This document shows, one piece after another, positions 1 to 5,587 of a stretch of DNA of 6,275 nucleotides (within the stretch, counting starts at the first letter, position 1; the number at the start of each line of letters is the position of its first letter). Both the position numbers and the translations under genes were made by a program. Under the pieces are notes generated by a model, which did no database searches, was not told where the DNA came from, and saw nothing but the letters and a program-made list of their open reading frames with translations. The DNA comes from an uncultured Bacteroidales bacterium (GTDB taxonomy: Bacteria > Bacteroidota > Bacteroidia > Bacteroidales > UBA4417), in NCBI GenBank assembly GCA_937965665.1, contig CALCJE010000127.1:1-6275 (forward strand). The letters are read 5' to 3'.

Positions 1-717
1 AAGCCCTTTTGCCGGAACAGAATAACCTGCCTCACACCTGTTTTTGCTGTTGATAATCTCCTGAAATTCTTTAATTTCTATTTTTCCCCTTCCCACATCA
101 AGCATGGTACCTACAATGGCACGCACCATATTTCGCAAAAAGCGGTCGGCCCTGATGGTAAATTGCAACACATGTGCTTTCTCCTCCCACTTAGCTGTGT
201 GTATATCACAAACAAAATTATTCACCTGGGTATTTACTTTGCTGAAACTCTGAAAATCATGCTTGCCTGATAATAATCTTCCCGCAGAATTCATTGCTTC
301 AATATCCAGGTCGCCATGCACAAAATATGCCTGTTGAAAACGGAACGGGTCTTTGTGTCTGATCACCAGGTACTCATATTCCCGCCACAATGCACTGAAA
401 CGGGCATGTGCCCCGGGTATCACCGGGACAATTTTAAAAACCACAATATCCTGCGGCAAGTAGCGATTCAGCCTGAATGCAAGTTGTTCGAGTTCCAAAG
501 CTGAATAGGCATGCGAATGATCAAAATGTGCATAAAACTGCGAAGCATGTACCCCGGCATCCGTGCGGCCACAACCAGTAATACCCGTTTTTAAACCAGT
601 AACGGCAGCAAGTCCGTTCTCTATCCACTGCTGAATAGTGACTCCGTTGGGCTGTATCTGCCAACCACTGTAAGCCAGTCCGTTATACGCAAGAGCGATA
701 AAATACCTGTATATCAT
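1..717 (-). CDS. truA: tRNA pseudouridine synthase A, partial (C-terminus beyond left edge)
   Basis: TruA converts uridines 38-40 of the tRNA anticodon stem-loop to pseudouridine in the cytoplasm. Read on the minus strand from ATG at 717-715, 239 codons stay open to the window edge. The family's catalytic motif G-R-T-D-A-G-V-H-A is present with the nucleophilic aspartate at residue 53. Other TruA-typical blocks are the N-terminal Y-N-G-x-x-Y-x-G-W-Q (residues 11-20), the R-F-S-A-x-x-R-x-Y-x-Y segment (about 106-116), and F-L-R-N-M-V-R near 193-199. The last visible residues, P-A-K-G-L, match the usual near-C-terminal block, so probably only 10-20 residues are missing. The start is supported by a GGAGGT ribosome-binding site 3 nt upstream. 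It is divergent from the hydrogenase operon and is likely an unrelated housekeeping neighbour. Family assignment is very secure. Confidence 0.96.
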   Translation of the reverse strand, partial: MIYRYFIALAYNGLAYSGWQIQPNGVTIQQWIENGLAAVTGLKTGITGCGRTDAGVHASQFYAHFDHSHAYSALELEQLAFRLNRYLPQDIVVFKIVPVIPGAHARFSALWREYEYLVIRHKDPFRFQQAYFVHGDLDIEAMNSAGRLLSGKHDFQSFSKVNTQVNNFVCDIHTAKWEEKAHVLQFTIRADRFLRNMVRAIVGTMLDVGRGKIEIKEFQEIINSKNRCEAGYSVPAKGL

Positions 718-720
718 ATT

Positions 721-726
721 ACCTCC
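721..726 (-). promoter_or_regulatory. Shine-Dalgarno site of truA
   Basis: On the minus strand GGAGGT lies 3 nt before the truA ATG. The spacing is shorter than the common 5-9 nt but the match to the anti-SD sequence is strong, and no other start codon near the N-terminus preserves the conserved first strand of TruA. Confidence 0.6.
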
Positions 727-732
727 GGTCTG

Positions 733-740
733 CAAAATTA
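733..740 (-). promoter_or_regulatory. Possible -7 promoter box for truA
   Basis: The minus-strand octamer TAATTTTG fits the Bacteroidota -7 consensus TAnnTTTG exactly. The expected -33 TTTG about 20 nt upstream is poor (best is C-T-C-G, from plus-strand 760-763), and transcription would start within about 10 nt of the start codon. The box could be chance in AT-rich DNA. Confidence 0.25.
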
Positions 741-895
741 ACTTTTCTGCCGAAGATTACGAGAATTTATATATTTAAAAATGTATTTACATATTGACAT
801 TCTTCATATTACAATAGCTTTTTAGAAAGAATATAAATTACATTCTTCCATAAAAAAAACAAACCGTAAATCACTGAATATTAATTGAAGATACA

Positions 896-903
896 TATCT
901 TTA
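896..903 (+). promoter_or_regulatory. Candidate -7 promoter box of the hydrogenase operon
   Basis: TATCTTTA matches the Bacteroidota -7 consensus TAnnTTTG except for the last base. A -33 element is weak: A-C-T-G at 873-876, with 19 nt spacing, matches TTTG at two of four bases. Transcription from this box would begin near 909-911, directly in front of the Rex-like operator at 913-930, which is a sensible place for a repressor site. An alternative is TAGCTTTT at 815-822 with A-T-T-G at 793-796 (18 nt spacing). Confidence 0.35.
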
Positions 904-912
904 CAATGTCTA

Positions 913-930
913 TTGTGAATTGATTAACAA
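913..930 (+). promoter_or_regulatory. Rex-type operator upstream of hydCBA
   Basis: The 18-bp site is TTGTGAA-TTGA-TTAACAA, flanked by A and T. Both half-sites are classical Rex half-sites (TTGTGAA and, read on the other strand, TTGTTAA), separated by the usual 4 bp. Rex is a repressor that leaves DNA when NADH/NAD+ rises, and NAD(H)-linked hydrogenase and fermentation genes are known Rex targets in several phyla. The site lies 45 bp before the hydC start and just after a predicted transcription start, consistent with repression when NADH is low. No rex gene is in the window, so the regulator's presence is inferred. Confidence 0.75.
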
Positions 931-975
931 TGTATGCTAGTACTAATCAAGTAATTACAATCAAACCCTAACAAA

Positions 976-1446
976 ATGACAAACACCGAAGTTTTAATTC
1001 ATGAATTGGTTGAAAAGCATGGAAAAACACGAAATGCTTTGATGCCCGTATTACAGGGGGTAGTTGCCCGGGAAAAATTTCTTTCTGAAGAAGCTATGAT
1101 TGCAGTAGCCCGCGAGTTGGATCTTTCAGCCGCAGATGTGTATGGCACAGCTTCGTTTTACACATTCCTGGATACAAAACCCAGGGGAAAGAATATTTTG
1201 CGTGTGTGTAAAACTATTTCCTGCCATATGCAGGGCAAGGATGCAATCATCAGGGCCATTGAGGATCACCTGATGGTTAAAGTAGGTGAAACTACGCACG
1301 ACAAAAAGTTTACACTGCTCACTGCCAATTGCCTCGGCTGGTGTCACAAAGGTCCCGTACTGCTTATTAACGATGAAGTTTTCCCTTCTATGACCCCGGA
1401 AAAAGCCATCGAAATCATTGAAGATTTTTCGAAAAAAACCAATTAG
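976..1446 (+). CDS. hydC: NuoE-like [2Fe-2S] subunit of NAD(H)-linked [FeFe]-hydrogenase (HydC/HndA type)
   Basis: A 156-residue protein of the complex I 24-kDa (NuoE) family, a helical N-terminal part followed by a thioredoxin-like [2Fe-2S] domain. The four cluster ligands are visible as C-x4-C (C78, C83) and C-x3-C (C119, C123, in the segment N-C-L-G-W-C). The family's helical-domain signature around D-V-Y-G-T-A-S-F-Y (residues 54-62) is also present. Length is normal for the family. In trimeric hydrogenases this subunit sits beside the NuoF-like subunit. The ATG at 976 has no clear Shine-Dalgarno sequence, only AT-rich DNA upstream, as is common in Bacteroidota. It is the first gene of the operon, 25 nt before hydB. 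Context with hydB and hydA, and the absence of other nuo genes, argues for a hydrogenase rather than complex I. Confidence 0.93.
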   Translation: MTNTEVLIHELVEKHGKTRNALMPVLQGVVAREKFLSEEAMIAVARELDLSAADVYGTASFYTFLDTKPRGKNILRVCKTISCHMQGKDAIIRAIEDHLMVKVGETTHDKKFTLLTANCLGWCHKGPVLLINDEVFPSMTPEKAIEIIEDFSKKTN

Positions 1447-1471
1447 TACTAAGTTAGAAATCACTAATCTC

Positions 1472-2641
1472 ATGGAACAGAAGCAATTAAAGAAAATAGA
1501 TATCATTTTCGGCTGGGACGACAAGTGCACTCCAATTCAGGTAGTCGAAAAAACCATAAAAAAAACACCCGAAAACATTATCCTCGATATGATAGACTCC
1601 GGTCTGAAAGGCCGTGGCGGTGCAGGTTTCCCTACAGGGCTGAAATGGAAATTCTGCCGCAACGAGGATTCCGATACTAAATACGTGATCTGCAATGCCG
1701 ATGAAGGGGAGCCCGGAACCTTTAAAGACCGCGAAATTCTTGATCGTGTTCCCGAAAAAATATTTGCCGGGATGACCATCTGTGGTTTTGTAATTGGGGC
1801 TCGCGAAGGTTACATGTATGTTCGGGGAGAGTATAATTTCATGCTTAAAGCGCTCGATAAAAAAATTGAACTATTCAACAAGCAGCTTCGCGATTTGAAA
1901 GTCGACTTTCAGATATACCTTCGTTCAGGAAGCGGGGCCTATGTTTGCGGTGAAGAATCAGCACTTTTCGAATCCATGGAAGGTAAACGCGGCGAACCCA
2001 GAAACAAACCTCCCTATCCAACCGTAGCTGGCTATAACAACAAACCTACCGTTATAAACAATGTTGAAACACTGGTGTATACTTCCGAAATCTGCCGCAT
2101 GGGGCCCGAACAATTTAAAGCATTGGGAACCAAAGACTCAAGAGGATCAAAAGTGTTCTCAGTTTCAGGTGATACCCCTATTGCCGGCATTTATGAACTC
2201 GAACTGGGCATGCCGCTCAAGGATTTCGTAGAGGAATTTGGCGATGGCGATACAAAAGCGATACAGGTTGGAGGTGCATCCGGTCATTGTGTGCCACGCA
2301 AAAAATTCAACGATACCATCATAGGTTTCGAAGGCATACCTACCGGCGGATCGATGATGATTTTTAACTCAAGCCGATCCATGTACAATGTACTTCACGA
2401 CTACCTTGAGTTTTTTACTGAAGAATCATGCGGGCAATGCACCCCTTGCCGCATTGGATGTCAGCAATTGCTGAAAGGAATAGAAGCTGTAAAAAAAGGC
2501 GAACGCCCGCCCACTTATCTCGATGATCTGAAACGATTGACCTCAACCATGAAAATAGCGGCCAAATGCGGCCTGGGGCAATCAGTGGCAAATCCGTTTA
2601 CTTCAATTGTCGACAACTTTCGTGAAGAAATCATTTACTAA
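1472..2641 (+). CDS. hydB: NuoF-like FMN/NADH-binding subunit of [FeFe]-hydrogenase, short form
   Basis: A 389-residue NuoF-family protein that should bind FMN and NAD(H) and pass electrons to its Fe-S clusters. Visible in order: the G-R-G-G-A-G-F-P-T-G-x-K-W nucleotide/FMN loop (residues 47-59); N-A-D-E-G-E-P-G-T-F-K-D-R (75-87); G-A-Y-V-C-G-E-E (155-162); an SLBB-type region (about 225-300); and a [4Fe-4S] site from C320, C323, C326 and distal C366. ATG at 1472 is chosen because the in-frame ATG at 1418 lies inside hydC and adds 18 residues with no family character. Compared with HydB of Thermotoga or Acetobacterium (about 600 residues), it lacks the N-terminal thioredoxin-like [2Fe-2S] and the C-terminal two-[4Fe-4S] ferredoxin domains. 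It lies 25 nt after hydC and 36 nt before hydA, with no strong Shine-Dalgarno sequence. Confidence 0.93.
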   Translation: MEQKQLKKIDIIFGWDDKCTPIQVVEKTIKKTPENIILDMIDSGLKGRGGAGFPTGLKWKFCRNEDSDTKYVICNADEGEPGTFKDREILDRVPEKIFAGMTICGFVIGAREGYMYVRGEYNFMLKALDKKIELFNKQLRDLKVDFQIYLRSGSGAYVCGEESALFESMEGKRGEPRNKPPYPTVAGYNNKPTVINNVETLVYTSEICRMGPEQFKALGTKDSRGSKVFSVSGDTPIAGIYELELGMPLKDFVEEFGDGDTKAIQVGGASGHCVPRKKFNDTIIGFEGIPTGGSMMIFNSSRSMYNVLHDYLEFFTEESCGQCTPCRIGCQQLLKGIEAVKKGERPPTYLDDLKRLTSTMKIAAKCGLGQSVANPFTSIVDNFREEIIY

Positions 2642-2663
2642 CCCAGCGTTTAAACCCAAACAT

Positions 2664-2668
2664 AGGAG
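2664..2668 (+). promoter_or_regulatory. Ribosome-binding site of hydA
   Basis: AGGAG lies 9 nt before the ATG at 2678 and selects this start over the in-frame ATG four codons downstream (2690), which lies too far from it. Confidence 0.7.
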
Positions 2669-2677
2669 AATCTGACT

Positions 2678-4471
2678 ATGAGTAAATATATGGTTAACCT
2701 TAAAATAAACAATACCCCCATACAGGTTGAAGAAGGCACTACCATCCTGGAAGCTGCCAAACGCCTGAATTTCCGCATACCAACACTTTGCAATCATCCC
2801 GACCTGACTGTTGCCGGAAACTGCCGTGTATGCGTGGTTGAGGTAAAAGGAGCCCGACTGCTGGCTGCTTCATGCGCCACTCCGGTTTCAGAAGGTATGG
2901 AAGTGAACACAAACAGTGAAAAAGTACGGATCGCCCGCAAACACATTCTCGAGTTGTTGCTCTCAGAACATAATGCCGATTGTACAAAATGTTTTAAGAA
3001 CGGGCATTGCGAGCTACAGGAACTTGCTTCGGAATACCGTTTTGGCGATCATATTTTTATCGACCTGGTAAAAGCCAAAGATAAAATCCGCGATATCTCT
3101 TCCCCTTCTATCAGTAAGGATGCAAGCAAATGTATCCGTTGCCAGCGTTGCGTGCGTACCTGTGCCGAGCTTCAGTCAGTCTGCGCCCTGGCTGTTGCCA
3201 ATAAAGGCGATCACCAGGTAATTACTACTTTCATGAATAAACCCCTCAACGATGTGGTTTGTACCAACTGCGGGCAATGCATCAACCGCTGTCCGACCGG
3301 CGCATTATACGAGCGTAATTATATTGAGGATGTATGGCATGCCATTTACGATCCCAACAAATTCGTGGTTGTTGAAACTGCTCCCGCAACCCGGGTAGCC
3401 CTTGGTGAAGACCTGGGACTGGATCCGGGCATGCGCGTTACAGGCAGAATGGTTTCAGCGCTCCGTAAAATGGGATTTAATAAAGTGCTGGATACCGATT
3501 TTACTGCTGACCTTACCATCATGGAAGAAGGCACCGAATTACTGACCAGGCTAAAAAAAGCACTGGTTGATAAGGACGAAACTGTTAAACTGCCCATGAT
3601 GACCTCCTGCTCACCAGGCTGGGTTAAATTCCAGGAACACATGTACCCTGGCTTACTCGATAACCTCTCGACCTGCAAATCGCCTCAGCAAATGTTTGGT
3701 GCATTAGCCAAAACATATTATGCCGATAAAATCAATATCAAAGCCGAAAACATGGTAGTAGTATCTATTATGCCTTGTACAGCAAAAAAATTCGAATGCA
3801 ATCGCTCCGAAATGCGTGATTCCGGATTTAAAGATGTTGATTATGTGCTTACCACCCGCGAGCTGGCTATGATGATAAAACAAGCCGGCATAGAATTTGA
3901 AAAGCTTGAAGATGGAAACTACGACAGTATCCTGGGTCAATCGACAGGCGCTGCCGTTATTTTTGGTACCACCGGTGGTGTAATGGAAGCAGCACTTCGT
4001 ACGGCTTACGAAATAATAACAGGCAACGAAGTTCCTTTTACCAACCTTAATATCAAACCTGTACGAGGTATGGAAGGAGTAAAAGAGGCAAGTATAAAAA
4101 TTAAGAATACAAAACCCGACTGGAATTTCCTGGAAGGAGTTGAACTGAATGTTGCTGTTGCACATGGACTTGCAAATGCAAAGTTGCTGATGGATGCCGT
4201 AAATTCGGGCAAAGCAAACTACCACTTTATCGAAGTGATGGGTTGCCCGGGAGGTTGCATTGGAGGTGGCGGACAACCCATACCAACCTCGGCCGAAATA
4301 CGCAAACGTCGTGCAGAGGCAATTTATGCCGAAGATATGGGCAAACCGATCCGCAAATCGCACGAAAACCCTGAAGTAACAGAGGTGTATAATGAATACC
4401 TCTCGCATCCGCTGGGGCATAAATCGCATGAATTGCTTCATACACACTATAAAGTTCGCAATCGCTACTAA
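2678..4471 (+). CDS. hydA: [FeFe]-hydrogenase catalytic subunit, NuoG/CpI-like domain layout
   Basis: A 597-residue catalytic subunit that reversibly interconverts H2 with protons and electrons. Domains in order: plant-type [2Fe-2S] ferredoxin (C38, C49, C52, C66); His-Cys3 [4Fe-4S] domain (H98, C102, C105, C111); two-[4Fe-4S] ferredoxin (C152, C155, C158, C162, C195, C198, C201, C205); H-cluster domain (about 225-530); and a fused small-subunit-like tail (about 540-597). H-cluster motifs: L1 is T-S-C-S-P-G-W (C311, S312), where the common form is T-S-C-C-P; L2 is M-P-C-T-A-K-K-F-E (C367); L3 is E-V-M-G-C-P-G-G-C-I-G-G-G-G-Q-P (C523, C527). C333 in S-T-C-K-S-P is an extra cysteine near the active site. 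No signal peptide is seen, so it is cytoplasmic. It is the last gene of the operon and is followed by a terminator. Grouping with the trimeric NAD-linked (A3/M3-like) enzymes rests on the hydC and hydB neighbours. Confidence 0.96.
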   Translation: MSKYMVNLKINNTPIQVEEGTTILEAAKRLNFRIPTLCNHPDLTVAGNCRVCVVEVKGARLLAASCATPVSEGMEVNTNSEKVRIARKHILELLLSEHNADCTKCFKNGHCELQELASEYRFGDHIFIDLVKAKDKIRDISSPSISKDASKCIRCQRCVRTCAELQSVCALAVANKGDHQVITTFMNKPLNDVVCTNCGQCINRCPTGALYERNYIEDVWHAIYDPNKFVVVETAPATRVALGEDLGLDPGMRVTGRMVSALRKMGFNKVLDTDFTADLTIMEEGTELLTRLKKALVDKDETVKLPMMTSCSPGWVKFQEHMYPGLLDNLSTCKSPQQMFGALAKTYYADKINIKAENMVVVSIMPCTAKKFECNRSEMRDSGFKDVDYVLTTRELAMMIKQAGIEFEKLEDGNYDSILGQSTGAAVIFGTTGGVMEAALRTAYEIITGNEVPFTNLNIKPVRGMEGVKEASIKIKNTKPDWNFLEGVELNVAVAHGLANAKLLMDAVNSGKANYHFIEVMGCPGGCIGGGGQPIPTSAEIRKRRAEAIYAEDMGKPIRKSHENPEVTEVYNEYLSHPLGHKSHELLHTHYKVRNRY

Positions 4472-4489
4472 CTAACTTCGTTTTTAAAG

Positions 4490-4526
4490 AAAGCCGTCCG
4501 GTTTGCGGGCGGCTTTTCCATTTTTT
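4490..4526 (+). terminator. Intrinsic terminator after hydA
   Basis: An 11-bp stem pairs 4490-4500 (AAAGCCGTCCG) with 4506-4516 (CGGGCGGCTTT), with one G-U pair and a 5-nt loop. It is followed by T-rich DNA including a run of six T at 4521-4526. It begins 18 nt after the hydA stop codon and separates the two operons. Confidence 0.9.
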
Positions 4527-4648
4527 ATCCGGGTGATGAAATACTTCAGCCTCTTCATTTTTACCTTGCAACTCAATATCATTGTGATATAAAAAATAAT
4601 ACAATCACTCCTGTTAAAAGCTTATTATTTAGACTAATTATAAATTTA

Positions 4649-4666
4649 CTGTTATTTTATTAACAA
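4649..4666 (+). promoter_or_regulatory. Rex-like operator, left member of a pair
   Basis: CTGTTAT-TTTA-TTAACAA matches the Rex pattern TTGTTAA-N4-TTAACAA at 12 of 14 fixed positions, with a perfect right half. It shares the 11-mer ATTAACAATGT (4659-4669) with the operator region of the hydrogenase operon (923-933). It abuts the second site at 4666-4683. The regulator identity is inferred. Confidence 0.5.
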
Positions 4667-4682
4667 TGTGAATAAAATAACA
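4650..4682. repeat. Perfect 12-bp inverted repeat with 9-bp spacer
   Basis: TGTTATTTTATT (4650-4661) and AATAAAATAACA (4671-4682) are exact reverse complements, separated by AACAATGTG. The repeat is almost pure A/T and lies about 120-155 bp before the next start codon. It is not followed by a T-tract and sits upstream of a promoter, so it reads as a protein-binding site rather than a terminator. It is explained as two adjoining Rex-like sites. Confidence 0.85.
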
Positions 4683-4683
4683 A
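4666..4683 (+). promoter_or_regulatory. Rex-like operator, right member of a pair
   Basis: ATGTGAA-TAAA-ATAACAA matches TTGTGAA-N4-TTAACAA at 12 of 14 fixed positions and is flanked by A and T as at 913-930. Its centre is 17 bp from that of the left site, so two Rex dimers would lie about 1.6 helical turns apart. It ends 4 bp before the putative -33 element. Confidence 0.5.
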
Positions 4684-4687
4684 TTAG

Positions 4688-4719
4688 CTTGTTTATCAGG
4701 CGAAATACCTATAATTTTG
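4688..4719 (+). promoter_or_regulatory. Bacteroidota-type promoter of the DRTGG/ATPase/H-cluster operon
   Basis: C-T-T-G at 4688-4691 (3 of 4 matches to the -33 TTTG) is followed after 20 nt by TAATTTTG at 4712-4719, an exact match to the -7 consensus TAnnTTTG. Transcription would start near 4725, giving a leader of about 80 nt. A second, weaker -7-like box, TAAATTTA at 4641-4648, directly precedes the Rex-like pair. Confidence 0.55.
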
Positions 4720-4791
4720 CCACTCGAAATCCGGGATAAAAACATCTCCCTTTTTCGATCGAATCTGATTATATTTGAATCTCAGAAAAGC

Positions 4792-4797
4792 AAAGGA
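4792..4797 (+). promoter_or_regulatory. Ribosome-binding site of the DRTGG-domain gene
   Basis: AAAGGA lies 8 nt before ATG 4806 and supports that start. Confidence 0.55.
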
Positions 4798-4805
4798 CCA
4801 CGGCG

Positions 4806-5150
4806 ATGAAATTACGAGAAATAGCAGAATTATTGAATGCAGAAATTGTTTGCGGACACACTAAACTCGAAAGGGAAGTACAAGCCGTTTTTGCTTCGGA
4901 CCTGATGAGTGATGTACTTACTATCGACAGCGAAAAATTACTGCTTTTAACCGGGCTCGTCAATATACAAACCATACGCACATCCGAAATGTCGGATATA
5001 AAAAACATTGTCCTCGTAAGGAACAAAAAAGCCTCACCCGAAATGATTGCCCTGGCCGAAGAAAACAGGATTGTAATTATGCAGTGCAGCTATTCGATGT
5101 ACAGAACTTGCGGCATTTTGTTCCAGAGTGGTTTAAATCCCGTGTACTAA
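4806..5150 (+). CDS. Small DRTGG-domain protein, putative regulatory companion of hydrogenase
   Basis: A 114-residue protein consisting essentially of one DRTGG-type domain, a small fold also found in phosphotransacetylases and CBS-domain proteins where its ligand is not firmly known. Family-like segments are F-A-S-D-L-M-S-D-V-L (residues 29-38), L-L-T-G-L (47-51), E-M-S-D-I-K-N-I-V (61-69) and A-L-A-E-E-N-x-I-V (82-90). The literal D-R-T-G-G motif is not conserved. Two cysteines near the C-terminus (C94, C102) are notable but there is no recognisable metal-binding pattern. Short stand-alone proteins of this kind are commonly found beside [FeFe]-hydrogenase genes and small anti-sigma-type ATPases, and the same arrangement occurs here. 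It is the first gene of the operon, 13 nt before the ATPase gene. A ligand-sensing or scaffold role is inference; biochemical function is unknown. Confidence 0.8.
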   Translation: MKLREIAELLNAEIVCGHTKLEREVQAVFASDLMSDVLTIDSEKLLLLTGLVNIQTIRTSEMSDIKNIVLVRNKKASPEMIALAEENRIVIMQCSYSMYRTCGILFQSGLNPVY

Positions 5151-5155
5151 ATTTA

Positions 5156-5161
5156 GAGGAG
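5156..5161 (+). promoter_or_regulatory. Ribosome-binding site of the GHKL ATPase gene
   Basis: GAGGAG ends 2 nt before ATG 5164. The spacing is tight, but no alternative start near it keeps the conserved N-terminal strand. Confidence 0.45.
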
Positions 5162-5163
5162 CG

Positions 5164-5583
5164 ATGAGGTTCGAATACCAGATAGAAGCAGGAAATTTTA
5201 CCAACGCTGGCGATGCTTCGAGCGGCTTCAAAAAGATACTGAAACAACTGAATGTTGACCCGCAGATTATAAAACGGATTGTTGTTTCGATGTACGAAGG
5301 TGAAGTTAATATTGTAGCACATTCGAACGGGGGAAAAGCCATTTGCGACGTAGATACATCCAGGGTACTGATCCAACTAATTGATATTGGCCCGGGTATC
5401 CCTGATATAGAAAAAGCAATGCAGGCAGGGTTTTCAACCGCATCAGCCAAAGTACGCGAAATGGGATTCGGAGCGGGAATGGGACTTCAAAACATCAAAA
5501 ACAATTCTGACATCCTGAACATACAAAGTGAAGTAGGAGTTGGCACCTGTGTCGAAATTATTGTGAACCTGCCACAAAGTTAA
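5164..5583 (+). CDS. Small GHKL-fold ATPase, anti-sigma factor/histidine-kinase ATPase domain type
   Basis: A 139-residue stand-alone HATPase_c (GHKL) domain of the RsbW/SpoIIAB-like kind. The N-box is Y-E-G-E-V-N-I-V-A-H (residues 44-53, E45 and N49 as catalytic base and Mg ligand). The G1 box is D-I-G-P-G-I (74-79), the G2 box is G-F-G-A-G-M-G-L (101-108), and a late G-x-G-T (125-128) completes the pocket, so ATP binding should be intact. There is no dimerisation/phosphoacceptor histidine domain, so it is not a complete sensor kinase; family relatives act as serine kinases and protein-binding switches. Similar ATPases are frequently encoded with [FeFe]-hydrogenase genes. It is 13 nt after the DRTGG gene and 4 nt before the H-cluster-like gene, so translation is probably coupled. 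The partner protein is not visible here. Confidence 0.87.
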   Translation: MRFEYQIEAGNFTNAGDASSGFKKILKQLNVDPQIIKRIVVSMYEGEVNIVAHSNGGKAICDVDTSRVLIQLIDIGPGIPDIEKAMQAGFSTASAKVREMGFGAGMGLQNIKNNSDILNIQSEVGVGTCVEIIVNLPQS

Positions 5584-5587
5584 TATT

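Larger units (their letters stand above)
4472..4805. other. Intergenic region between the two operons, no gene
   Basis: This 334-bp stretch contains no convincing coding sequence on either strand. It holds the hydA terminator (4490-4526), an AT-rich segment, two abutting Rex-like sites forming a 12-bp inverted repeat (4649-4683), a Bacteroidota-like promoter (4688-4719), an untranslated leader of about 80 nt and a Shine-Dalgarno site at 4792-4797. Confidence 0.8.

Noticed and set aside
316..504. 62-codon plus-strand frame inside truA
   Set aside because: It is antisense to well-conserved TruA sequence, with no recognisable domain or start signal.
794..799. TTGACA, a perfect sigma-70 -35 hexamer
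   Set aside because: No -10 hexamer at 16-18 nt follows (the best, TACAAT at 810-815, is only 10 nt away), and Bacteroidota primary sigma factors use different elements.
903..916. ACAAT-GTCT-ATTGT inverted repeat just before the Rex site
   Set aside because: It does not have the Rex layout with a matching partner half-site and shares bases with the stronger 18-bp site; probably incidental.
1418..1471. Upstream in-frame ATG at 1418 as the start of hydB
   Set aside because: It lies inside the end of hydC and adds 18 basic residues without family character; ATG 1472 starts where the short NuoF-like proteins plausibly begin.
3704..4447. 247-codon open frame on the minus strand opposite hydA
   Set aside because: It is antisense to the conserved H-cluster domain, its protein is rich in Cys, Phe, His and Tyr with no recognisable family, and it has no promoter or ribosome-binding site; it is a shadow frame.
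976..4471. Fragment of respiratory complex I (nuoE-nuoF-nuoG)
   Set aside because: The third gene carries the L2 and L3 H-cluster motifs and the small-subunit tail instead of a NuoG C-terminal domain, and no membrane-subunit genes follow.
4576..4590. Small inverted repeat ATATCA-TTG-TGATAT
   Set aside because: Six A/T-rich base pairs in an AT-rich spacer is expected by chance; it has no relation to nearby signals.
4650..4682. The 12-bp inverted repeat as a transcription terminator
   Set aside because: The stem is nearly all A/T, it has no terminal T-run, it lies more than 120 bp beyond a strong terminator, and it sits directly before a promoter.
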